Shown here: piece after piece, positions 40,865 through 52,257 of the stretch
Position numbering within the stretch: position 1 is the stretch's first letter
Layout of the letters: each line of letters starts with the position of its first letter
Source: Oxyruncus cristatus
Taxonomy: Eukaryota > Chordata > Aves > Passeriformes > Cotingidae
DNA length: 64,000 nucleotides
NCBI GenBank assembly: GCA_013399855.1
Contig: VXAY01002117.1
Span: 287,223-351,222 of the forward strand
Direction of reading: 5' to 3'
Program-made: the position numbers and the translations under genes
Notes under the pieces: model-generated
The model's input: only the letters and a program-made list of their open reading frames with translations
Database searches by the model: none
Told to the model about the DNA's origin: nothing

Positions 40865-41576
40865 CCACATAAAAACCGTCTGTGGGGGGCTGGGACTGTG
40901 GGATTAAGCAAATATATTAGTAGTTTTATCAAATTCTTTGAGTAGTTTTGCCGAAGGAGAAAGTTAAGCAGCAGAGGAGGCATGGACATAAGTTTTAAAA
41001 ATGTGTTGTACCTGGTTTTGATGTTTTCCCTTTTAAACTTGTACTAGTTTGAGACGGAGTTTCTTCTTCAAAATGTATCTGCTTTAAAAAGAAGTTTTTA
41101 AATAAAAAGGGAATAGAGTGATAGGGAGTAAGGATACAGCTAAATAATTAAAGAATAAAATTCTTAAATTCTGTTTGAATGTAATACTTCATCTGCCAGG
41201 AAATGATCAGTTGATTTGTTTTTCATTTAAGCAAAACCAGTTACGCAAGTTGTGGTTTTATGAACTGATTCTCTCTCGTTTTCTCCCCTGATTTTTGTTC
41301 CACCGAAGAAAAATATTTGTTATGTCCTCAGTCTGCTGAACTGTGTTAGACAGGGAATATTCTGAAATCATGTCATCTTTTGGTGGTCATTTACTGAAGA
41401 AAAGGATAGAAGATAATTTTCTGCAATAGAAATAATGACTTTACCAACTTTGTGTAACTTGAAGTCTTCTTGTATAAATATCATCAGAGAATGATGACTG
41501 ATGTTAATACCCCAAGATGAAATACAAAGAATTTTCTGTCAACTACTAGGAGAAAATAGCTGAAAAAATTGGCTGA

Positions 41577-41610
41577 TTTTTTTTTTCCAAATTTTTTTTT
41601 TTTTTTTTTT
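41577..41610. repeat. Poly-T tracts (T10 and T19)
   Basis: T10 (41577-41586) and T19 (41592-41610) are separated by CCAAA. This produces a lysine-rich spurious frame on the minus strand at 41539-41721. Confidence 0.9.
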
Positions 41611-44600
41611 ACTTCTTCTGGTTATTATTTCTGAGTTATAACAACATGCTGTGTACCTGTGTCTAAATTTACATACTTTCATATCAAACGTGTGGTGTCC
41701 AGAGTTAACAGAGATATACATATCTTTATATGCAGGAAGGGGGGAAAAGTGTTAGTAGCTTAAAGTAAGTTTTTTATTTTTTCCTTGTAATTTAAATTGA
41801 CTTTGCGTTTATTGTATCAGTTCCTTACCAATACTTTATTACTTTTGCCATGAAAATCAGTAGGGTAAGCAGGATTTAAGCTGACTGCTCTGTGCTCTCC
41901 CTTTGTGTGGCTATGTGCGTAATATTTGCAGCCACTTAAAAGGTGTCACACGTGTTTTTTAGAAGTAGCTCTTTCATTGAATATTTAATAATGCATACAT
42001 GAGAACTGATCCAGACGAGAGTATATGAGAAGAGATTTGTTCTGGCAGTACAGTGGGTCATTTTAGTGGAGAAAGGAAATCTTTTTCTCTCCTTGGCTGC
42101 GGTGAGAGATGGCTCTGTGCAGCCGGCGCTGCGATGTGCAGCCCATATGTTGCACAGTGAGGAAAGCTGATGCTGAGGTGTGAATGTGACTGGCAGGGAT
42201 TGCCACCGCCCGCCTGACACGTCCCTTTCTTATCTACAGTGGTAGCTGTGGCCTACCCTGGGACCCTGCACCTTTGTGTTTTCTGGGCTGAGTGGTGGTG
42301 GGTGGGTACCCTTGGGCACAGCTCTTGTGGAGCATCCCTTGCTCATCCCAGCAGACTGCATTGGTGACACCTCTAGTGCTCCCTTCTTCTGGTTTATAAA
42401 TGTGAGTAAAATAATAAGAAGATGGGAAGAAAAGTCATGACTCAAGCTAAATAGAGTGTAATTCGTTGCCTTCGGGGTAGGAGGAGGAAGGGATATTAGA
42501 GGTTTGCGGTCTGGAGATTTATTCCTGTAGAGCTGGGAGGTGGCTGACCGTCATTCAGAGACAGGAGTAGTGAGGCATGAGTGGGAGGAGGAAGGTGACA
42601 GTGATGTGACCCTGGGCAGGCGGGTGAGCAGGCACTGACCAGCAGAGTTGCTTACCATGAGAGATTCTCAGCCAGGGCTGAAAGTGTTTTACTGACTGTG
42701 ATGAATCTGAGCTTTCTTTTAGCAGGAAAGAAAACCTATTCATTGATTTGCAAGCTAAAAGATAAAACTATTTTCTTTGTACACAAGGAGGGCCTAAAGG
42801 GCTGGCAACAAGGTTGAGACCATTTTCTGTCTGGGGGCAGTTGTTGTTGGAGGGTTCTGCTGTCTCACTCAGGCCGAGGGAGAGTCTGCATCGTTCTCGC
42901 CCATCAACCTGTGAAGTCTTCTCATGTCTTGTGAGATACGATACTGCGAATTCCCTTTGCCCTACTGGCAGAAAACTCCTCAGCCATGATAATAGCATAA
43001 TTCTGTAGTTCTGCCAAGATGGCTCTAGTGTTTTGGTTGTGATATTTTGTTACATTTGCGAATATTTTCCTTCAAGGTAAAAATGACTCTAAAGATGCTT
43101 CAGGTATGACATTCCTTTTATTTATATAGGGCACGGGCAGGCACACAACACTGCTAATGGAATATGAAGCCTTTTGTGCACTACATACCTGCATAAAAGC
43201 TGGCTGAAGGCCTTATGTCTTGAAATTGATACCTCCATTTCATTTGTAAAGAGCTTGTTAGCTTAGCCTAAAGACAGAGTATTTCCATTTCACACTGTTG
43301 TCTTAGTTTCTCTAAATTAACAGTGTTCTTTAGACATCTCCAGATGAGAGGCCTCCAGATCTTCAGTTCTCTTTTTTGAACATGCTGTGAAAAACATTTC
43401 ACCTCAGAGTAGGTAAAGGAGGTAACAGAGAGGCCACTATTTTGGGCCTCCAGCAATAAAATTATTCCTGATTGGGAAGATTGGGTAGAACTTAATTTTA
43501 AGCATGTCTTGATTGAACAACTTCTCAAATTTTATGAGAGCAACATGTTTAGTCTAGAATAGTGTATCTGGAGGAAGCCATTTCTCACAAAAACTTATAG
43601 ATTCACCCATAACTTATCCATTTTAATTAATATTTATTTTTATTCTCCTAGATTACAATTTTAATGGTGTGGCTTTGACCTTTTCCACCTACACCATAGT
43701 GAGGACAGGTCACACTGACTGGGACCTTTACTGAATGAGCTCTTCAAATAAGTTGTTCTGCGATAAACTGTAAACCAGGGCCATCACCTGGGGATGATAA
43801 GAGCTGGTTTAGTACTGATAGGCTCCCCTGATTGGATTTTTGTCCATCATACACTCAGATGTCAAATGAAGAGAGGAGGGTATTTTTTCTTTTTTTGCTG
43901 ATTAGAAAAGAAGACATTTCAAATGTTTTAAAGTCTGAATTATTATAGTATTTTAGGAATCTCATAGAGTTTTAGGATAATACTTTAGTTGTAAAGTTTC
44001 TACTTACTCAGAAAGCCTTTATTTCTTTGCAGTTTATACCTGTCTTAAGACCTGCAGGACGAAACAACCAGTAATACTCCATGTTTCCAAATGAACAATA
44101 GACTTTGGGGGAGTAAAGTAGACTTTCATTAAGATGCAGATACCCACAGTGCAACCCACGTCCCACCACCTGAGTGAGTGCCAAGAGCAGAGAATAGTTA
44201 TTGGCTGTGGGAACTGACTGTGTCGGCAGAAACCAGATTGAGGCTTTTCCTCCAGGGTGACCTTTGAAATCAGTCAGATTGTGAAAACTATAAACTTCTC
44301 AAAGCTGCCTTGCTGTGTTGTGCTAGTAATGCTCCCTCAGTGCTGAGGTCTGCGCTGGTTCCCTGTGCAAGTAAGGATAAGAAAATACGTCTGGATTTAT
44401 TGGAGGGTCATTTGGCCTATTCTTTCAGGAATACATGTGCATGCAGGGCCTTTGTCTTCTTACATAACACTTTGTGAAGTAGTTATTTGTATCTTGTTTT
44501 CTCCTTTATCGCAGTATTATTAGTTGAAGTCTCCAGTCAGGTATTATACATTTCTGGTACTGAAGAGAATGCTGGCAGCAGTATAGGTTGTACCTGATGG

Positions 44601-47600
44601 TGAAATGGCATCTCTGGTAGATTCCAGAGATTTTCCAGTATTGGTGCCATGTTCTGAATAATGCATCATCCCGGTGTATCTTTATTTAATTATATTCCCC
44701 AGAACTGCCTTCCTTTTCTGCTTACACGCATGTAGAAACCGTGCATTAGTGGGTGCAAGACACCTGGGGCTCTGGGAGATGGTTAGAAATGACAGTCTGT
44801 CCTCCCTTTTTTCTTGAAATACCACCATTCAGCACTTTTGATCTCTTTGATTTGGACATGAGGCAGAGTTTAGGAAATAGAAAGAAGTGGTGAGAGCACT
44901 GAGCTTTGGGGGAGTAAAGTTCTGGTACAGAAATTGGTTTAGCACACGATTACTGGCATTAAGCAACAGTTTCTTTCACCAGAAGACCCATCAGTGGGAC
45001 TGTTGGGATAACCTATCTCTTAAGATGTCTGCAGTGCCACAACCAAAAAAAAAAAGAGGCCTGAGGGTGCTGGTGTGCTGTCTTCCAGCTTGCTGGGTGG
45101 TGAAGCAGTGTGAGCTGCTTTCTGGAGGATGAATCTCAGGAGGTCCTAGAGCTCTCCACCATCTCATGAGGGTGTTTGCAGTGCCACCAGTGCTTAAGGC
45201 TATTGAGTCTTGTAGTGTCTGAGGGTGTCCCTTAAACTCTTTTGCTGGTTTTGGTTGGAATACATTTCTTTTCCTTTGTAGCAGCTCCACAATTTCTATA
45301 TGGTGTGATTACATGAGAATCTCAGCTGCTACTAAAGAAGTGGTAAACTGGAAAGGCTTCAAAGCATTATGTGCATGTGCTGCAAACCTCCAGATCCAAA
45401 ACACGAATAAATCTTTCCAGTTTTTACCATGTTCACAGAAATTCATCATTTAAATTAAAAAAAATAGTTCTTTCTGTCTTTTGATCTCTTGTTCACAAAA
45501 TGACTAACATGAAGTTTTAAATGCTGGCGGGATCCAATAAGGATCTGGTGGCTTTGTAAGAAAATAGGTTCAGTTCTAGGAAGATGTGGGCTAAGAAAGC
45601 AAATCTAGGTTCATCTCAGCATTAGTGTGGGCTCATCAACAGTACAAGGGAAAACTGTTTTTCTGAGTCTGGTAACAGTTCCTGCTTGCTCTGAGTCATC
45701 TCCTCTAGTGGTGAACTAGTCTTTTTTTTTTCCGCTTTTGTTTTCTGTTGATAGGAAATGTAGCATAGTTCAGTAACCAGCAAAGCTTTATTTAGACTTG
45801 TCAGAAATGCAGATTTTTTTTGCTCTTCCTGGGAAGAAAAGAGGGAGATGGGGAATTTGAGATCGGATTATCAACTGAAAGAAGTGTCAGTGAAGGAGAA
45901 TTTCATATTTAATTTAATTGAATGTATCTGAATTTGCAATGCTGTCCAAATTAGGAACTAGAGTTATTAAAATGTATTTTGAAAATAAGTACTGAAACCT
46001 TAAAGATACTACTCTCTATCTCTCTTGAATCTATCAGTCTGTAAGGGAAGGGTAAGGTTTAATCCCTTACGCTTTACCTGTTTGTGAGCTGTGAGTGAGA
46101 CCTGAGCCTAAATGTCAACAAACCCTCAGTCTTAGGTCTATTGCATATTCTTAAATATACACATGCGTGCACATTTACATGGATAATTTTGCTTCCATAA
46201 TTTTTTTTAATACAAAAATGCTAGAATGCAAGCGTTACCTCCCTTGTTAACTGCTTCATGGTGGATCTAGTTCTTAACTGAATGTAATTAAAGATACTGT
46301 GATCAAGCCTGTGGACGTGGTAGGGATCTGGATATACTCTTATAGTAATGCAGCTACAGAGAGCAGAGGAATTCTGAGTCAAATTGCAAAGGTAACAGCA
46401 ACTGGATCTTCACATGCTGCATTCATGTTGAATTAGTGGAAGCAGTTTTGAGGTTATCAGCAAAGTCCTCAATCCCTCTATATCCTCAGCAATACATGCT
46501 TTTCTATCCTGCTAGTTAGATGCTGTCCTACTAGTTTTTCAGTTGTTCATGTTGTTTTTTTCTCGTGGAAGTCAAGAACTGAATGTCTGGTGGGAGGAAA
46601 GAAAAGACAGAAGGCAAGCCAAAAGTAGTAATTTAGTGAAAAAAACATTCTGCTAGTCTTTATACAGCATAAGGAAAGCCCCAAGACACAAATCTTAAAC
46701 TAAAGAGATTAAGCTGTTAAACTACATAGGCCAGGATCTGAATCTGCATTCAGTTTAGGTGTTTGTTTGTGCAGCACAGCATGCTGTGTGCCCTTATTTT
46801 TCTTTGGACTTGAGACCCATGAATTTTCAAATCTACTTGTAGTTGACTCAACACAAAGATAGTTGGCTACTATATGTCTGCAGTCTGAGCCAGACTTTCT
46901 GTGCTCTCTGTAGCTGTTGCTGTGAGTAGGCAGGATATTCACATTCATACAAGGCCAAACAATGTCTGTAGTCTTAATTCTAAGCGTATTATCCTCCACA
47001 ATGTCCTGTTAGCAGTGCTTTTATAACCTTTAAAATGTGTTTTATGTATTCATCTGCAATTCCATGTAATTGTGCTGTTCTTCCTTCTCAGTGGACTGTC
47101 TTTCCATGCGAAGCTTATAGGCAAGCGTTGAAGCTGGGTGAATTGGAGGAGTTTGGGGCACTGGTATCTTTGTAAAAACAGATGCAGGTTTTTCCCCAAA
47201 GAAGGAAAATATCTTCTACCTCTCCTCTTATCCATTCAGAAACGTCATATAAAATCCAATAAAGGATTCTGGAGGGTGGGAACCAAAGACTGTCTGCCCA
47301 AACGCTCTTTTCTTGCTGGAGGTGTTGTGGAACAGGTTGTGTTGGTGGCAATTGGGCAGGCAGAAAGCTGACGAAGAAGGTTGGACAGCAAATGTTTGTG
47401 TAAAGTTCTGGTCCTTCTACTCCTGTGCAGCCCCTTGTAAGTAGTGAGGTGGCAATACGGTCACTGGGTCCAAAATTTCGGGCAAGATGATTCGGGCATT
47501 GTTTGTGGCTGTTGAAGAGCACGTGCAGTGGAGAAAAGCACCACCTGTTGAGTACACTTGCATTCCTGTTCCTTAGTAGTTGAGGCAAAGACACTAAAGC

Positions 47601-48540
47601 CCCAATTCTCAGTCTGTAAGGCTGAGGTGGAAGCACGTTACAGATCTCTATGAGCGGTATCTGCCTATGTTGGCTTTCTGGGAGGTACTAAATTATAGAC
47701 AGGTCCTGGTGCCAGGCTGGGATGGCAGAGAAACTGAGTGCTTCACCAGGGAGCCTGAGACTGGAGGAGAGACAGCTGTTGTCCAAAGCAAAAGGGACAT
47801 ACATGGTTTTAAGATGACAAAGCAAACCTCCAGGCATGGGAGCAGCTAAGGAAACTCTTTGATCAGGGAATAAGCCTGAGTTGTGATGCTCCTGGTCTGG
47901 ATTTCAAAGGCATTCAGCAGCCACTGCTCCCTGGGAGGAGACGCAGCCCGTGCTCCTGTGCAGCTGAGCAAGCTCAGGTGTCCCAGGACTGAGCTGGGAA
48001 TACTCTTAATATAAGAGTACAGGTTGCCCAAAAGACAGTAATTTCATGTAAAACCGGGGAGAGTGCCATGCTTTGGGTGTTATGTGGGGCTGATGCTCAT
48101 GACGAAGTGGGTGCTGCAATCCTACAGGCGTTGGGGCTGCTGAATAATACTGCTGAGAAAAGTAGCCCCATTGTGATGGTGCCTCTCAGGACAGGGCAGC
48201 CTGGTGGAGGGTGAGGCTGAGCTCCAGGCTGACAGGGTTGTGAAAGACACGTCCTAGGAGCTGCTTAATATCCTGGATCCAGTAGCATTTCTGTCATGAG
48301 TTGTCATGATTGAAAGACTTTGTATTCGTGCCATGGAAGTGATGTATAGGGGAGTGGTTCTCTTTCTCAGACAAAAGAAAGAAAAAGAGGACTTTTATCT
48401 CTTTATTCACATTCTTGCTGTCCAAGGTAAGTGCAGACTTATCCCAAAAAAGACAAAAGAGAGATGTTAAGCAGGACTAAATGTGGTTTTTGTCAATGGA
48501 GGAGTTTTAAAAGTAATATAGAAAATGTAAAGAAACCTTC

Positions 48541-48600
48541 AGAGTCACAGAATATTCTGAGTTGGAAGAGACTCAGAAGGATCATTGAGTCCAACCCTGA
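48541..48600 (-). mobile_element. CR1 LINE 3'-end remnant, minus strand
   Basis: AGAGTCACAGAATATTCTGA, GTTGGAAGAGACTCAGAAGG and ATCATTGAGTCCAACCCTGA together form the classic reverse-complement CR1 tail, with TCACAGAAT at the terminus, then TTGGAAGRGAC, GGATCAT and GAGTCCAAC. The copy is antisense to SATB2. About 60 bases are clear; the older, interior side of the element, to the right, fades out. It has no coding capacity. Confidence 0.85.
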
Positions 48601-48883
48601 AATGAATGGCCTGTTGTTTTGTTTCTTTAATAGTTACTACTTCCTTTGCTTCCTTGCCCTTCTATTTATTTGTGGTATTCCTGTTCTATCATATTTTAAA
48701 AATAATCCCCTGAAGTAAATAGCATCAACCTTTTTTTTCCTGTTTCCTTACTAATTATTTACTTTTTTTTTTCAAACAGAATAGGGGGTTGGAAAATTAA
48801 ATAAAGACTTCCAAAATAACAAGATCCAGAAAATTTTATTTAATTTGTGGGTTCATTCTGTTTGCTCTTGGTCTTCCCCCCTC

Positions 48884-48903
48884 TTTTTTTTTTTTTTTTT
48901 TTT
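48884..48903. repeat. Poly-T tract (T20)
   Basis: Twenty T follow a CCCCCCTC stretch. The tract looks acceptor-like, but the following TTTAAGAAG gives no coding exon. It lies about 280 bases right of the CR1 tail. Confidence 0.9.
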
Positions 48904-49844
48904 AAGAAGATCTTTATTAATTTAGTCTAGTAACTTAGTGCTTATATTAAATTAATCTAATAAAAGTCAGGGTCCTCACATAATGTTTCCCAAATGTGAA
49001 GCAGCATCTATTACACGAGGCACAATCTTTTTACTGTAAAATGTAAACTTGATATGTAGAATCACAAGGCATCAAACTGTTTAGTGTATGTTATTTAAGT
49101 CAAATACTTGAGTACAGTCGTGCTGGAGGAAAGGAATGGGCAATACTAGCATTCAAAAAATTGAAAACTCAAACCAAACTTCGTATATCAAAGCGATTTT
49201 CATCTGTGAATGTACTCTGAAGTACATAAACCTTGTAACACTACCAATCTTCCTCTTGATAGTCACACCCATGTTTCTATAAACATTTTGATATATAATC
49301 ATATGAATATCATGTATAATAATGAAAATGCATAGTCTGTGTTCAAGTCTGTGTATTGATATGGATGTGCAAGCCAAAAAGGCTAGATATGAGTGTTTAA
49401 ATTGACCAGCTCATAGACGTGCTGTTGCAGCACAAAATTTCATTCTGTAAACTGTGGTACACGGAGTTTGTGACAGCCTTTTAAAACAGCAAAAGTGAAG
49501 ACTTCCAGCAACAGCAGTACAAGGGGCTTTGCGCTGCCAGAGCTTAGGGTAGCTCAGCTGTGCTTTCCCCTTGGGTGAAAGTCACCCTTTTGTGCAGAGC
49601 CCTGAAGTTGCACAAGTCTCATGAGCTGGGGTGGAGTGTTCGTCATTCAGGGAGTGTGGGTGTTCCTGTTGATTTGTGGATGTGTACATCACAGTGTAAT
49701 CACATAGTTTATTCCTGTTCTCTCACTGAATTATTTATTATGGACTGAAACGAGGAAGGAGGGGGATTCTTTTGTATTGGCGTAAACATAGGATTATGTG
49801 CATTGTGTGCCTTCAGTCACTAAATCACCGATATGTCCATTGAC

Positions 49845-49945
49845 ATAATACAGCCTACCTCACAGGGATGTTGCAAAGTTCAATTAATCAATGTTTTTAA
49901 AGTGTGTTGGAACACTTTGATGTGAGGTGCTTTAGAAGTACAGGG
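49845..49945 (+). mobile_element. Possible ancient SINE tail (MIR/CORE-type, amniote)
   Basis: The order of blocks ATACAGCCTACCTCACAGGG, ATGTTG, TTAATCAATG-TTTTTAAAGTG, GGAACACTTTGATGTGAGGT and GCTTTAGAAGTACAGG resembles the 3' half of MIR-like elements. Those read as acctacctcacagggttgttgt, then taaagcgcttt, then ggtgctatagaagt. The similarity is patchy, as expected for a family of this age, and is judged from memory without alignment. Confidence 0.45.
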
Positions 49946-50284
49946 GAAATGCAGTACAGACTGAAATTCAGTAGGATAATATGAGCACACTTATAATGAT
50001 GGGCAAAGGCAGCATAATATTTTTTTAAATTTTCCAAAGAGCTAGAAAAGGCAGCTCAATAATATAAAACAAAAACTAATATAGTCAGGTTTTTTTCTTC
50101 TATTTTTTCCTGTTGCTTTTTTCTCCTTTCTGCTTGAAAAGTCATTCCCTTTGCTGGATTAACAATAATAACTACAAATTATGGCTTTATGCTGTTACAG
50201 TTTGATGATATACTGCAGCCAGGGTAGAGGTTAGAAACACAGGCTGAGTTATTATGTACTTCAGGGTAGTGATTTCCTGCAAAC

Positions 50285-50294
50285 TGATTTATGG
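50285..50294 (+). promoter_or_regulatory. Candidate HOX-PBX site
   Basis: TGATTTATGG is the exact composite site reported for posterior HOX proteins with PBX, followed by ATAAATAATT. It is a single 10-base match in an A+T-rich region, so chance is a serious alternative. Confidence 0.2.
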
Positions 50295-51520
50295 ATAAAT
50301 AATTCTATGTACTTATTACATGGGACAGGCAGTTTTTAATTTCTGTAACAAAGCACAGCTGAACAAAGGAAAATTACATGCTGAAACATAGGGACAAGAT
50401 GCCTCTGAAGAGGATAACCAGATGCAATCACTGTCATAAGAGCCTTCCCATCTTGTAGGGAGCCCTGCAGTAGTGGCTGATAGAGAAATGGCTTGATGGT
50501 CCCAGAAGTGGAGCTTTTATTGCATGTCTCATTGAGGTCTTTCATTTGGAGTTGTAAAAGGAATCAAAAGTATGTGGGTGCTAATGTTAATCTGCAGTTT
50601 CTTCTGAATGTCTGTTGTGTTGATTTGATAAGAGCTGTTAAAAAGTTAGATGTTTGATCAAAACTGCTTGATTGAATTCACAAGACGGCAGCAAATGTTG
50701 GTTGTGTTCTTCACCCAACCCTGTGCTTGCAGTCCAGCACTCTTGGGCTGGGATCCTGGAGTCCCTGGAATGCAAGGAAGCGAATCCCAGGATGCCTAGT
50801 ACAGCTCTGGAACGCCACAGCAACGTGAGCCATGGCTGTGGTCTGGTGTAACGCTTCAGATTCAAACTTGCTCAGTATATTTTGGGGTAGTAAATATAGC
50901 CCAGGAGATCTCATGCTCGCTTGGGCATTGCCTACTCCCTCTGCCTTTCCGAAGATCACACAGACACCGTGCTGTGCCGAGTCTGGCTGTACAGGCACGT
51001 GTTCTTGTCTGAGCTGGATGTAGCAGTTCTGCTACAGCCTGCAACGTTAGTGAATGTGGAACTGTAATGTAAGAAACAGGCTTTGCCCTTCCCCAGTTTC
51101 CAGCCTGACTGTGTCCATCAGTCCACAAGGAGAGCAATCACCTGCTTGAACCCCTCACTCTATATGAGTCTCAGCAGATTGTATTTGCTTAGGCTGTGAA
51201 AAATGGGAGGTTTTGGTGTGGTGTATCAGGGACTCAAATAGTCTATCTGTTTAGTGTTATTAAGTGCTTTTCTTAACAATATTTGGTAAGGAATCAGTAT
51301 TCTCTGCTATCCTTCTTTTTTCCCCTTTAGCCAAAGAACACAAAATTCTTTCTCTTTCCCTCTCTTTATGTATTTGGGCACATATTACTAATTATTCATT
51401 TTCTGTCTCCAGAAAAAATGTTGAGGAGGGCATGGTGATGCTAATAGGAACTTCCAAAATGTCCTTCATTTGATCCCATGACTTAATTTTAACCCTGGCA
51501 GATTAGCATTTTAAATAAAT

Positions 51521-51548
51521 TGCATTAATCCTGTGTATGCATTTGCAT
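51521..51548. promoter_or_regulatory. Candidate POU octamer/homeodomain cluster
   Basis: TGCATTAAT (51521-51529) is followed by the exact octamer ATTTGCAT (51541-51548), itself preceded by TATGC and followed by TAAT. Two near-copies of TGCATTAAT lie about 24 bases apart. Repeated POU/homeodomain cores of this type are common in conserved elements of neural developmental genes. Confidence 0.35.
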
Positions 51549-52228
51549 TAATACTACAAGTATCCGTTTAAGATGTAACTCAGGTAGGCTCATAACTTGT
51601 GAAAGGTGAAATCAGGAGTATAATCATGGTGGGAGCAGGGAATAGTTGGAAGGGAGCCTGTGACAGGATGAGGAGTGTTCTGGTCCTGTTTGCTCTGTGT
51701 AGCCACAAAAAGGAATTTGGAAAATGCCCCATTTTAACAGTTTGATTTTACAGCAGTAATGTATTGAAGGATACCTGAGGAGCCTCAGTAATTATTGTGG
51801 GACTATCCAGATTAAAAGTTACCTGTGCAGGACCTGGACCTCATTCTGTTCACAACCAAGTGTTGTAGCTAGACTGTGATATGTTCTAAACCCCAGATGT
51901 GGCATTCTTAGAATGAGTGTACTGTGTGGCTTTCTGTTTGCAAAGACAAATGAGGCTTCTAGCCCATATAGATAAATCATTTTTATGGGACAGCATAAGC
52001 TACATAATAATGAAAGGGGATTGCCAGCTTAGCTGTATTTTTCTAGAAAGCAGCTTTTTGTCTTTTGATGTTTATGCTCTTGATGAAAGTAGTTATTCTG
52101 GAAGTCTTCTTTAGCCCCAACCTTGCATCCATTCGGTTCCCATCTCACTAGGGTGAAGTTCCAGGAATAATCCCAGTGCATTAGATGGATCACTTTTTCA
52201 GGTGATACTGTAAAAAAGCTCATGAAGA

Positions 52229-52257
52229 TCCTGTGGTGAGTTCTGCTCACCACAGGA
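52229..52257. repeat. Inverted repeat: 12-base perfect stem, 5-base loop
   Basis: TCCTGTGGTGAG (52229-52240), loop TTCTG, then the exact reverse complement CTCACCACAGGA (52246-52257). Pairing stops on both outer sides. The stem contains TGTGGT/ACCACA, the RUNX core, on both arms. It is too short to be a microRNA precursor. Confidence 0.85.

Noticed and set aside
48870..48910. Acceptor site of an extra SATB2 exon after the T20 tract
   Set aside because: The sequence after TTTAAG does not encode SATB2-like residues, and exons A and B join perfectly in frame without it.
52229..52257. MicroRNA precursor
   Set aside because: The stem is only 12 base pairs and pairing stops outside it; a precursor needs about 22 or more paired bases per arm.
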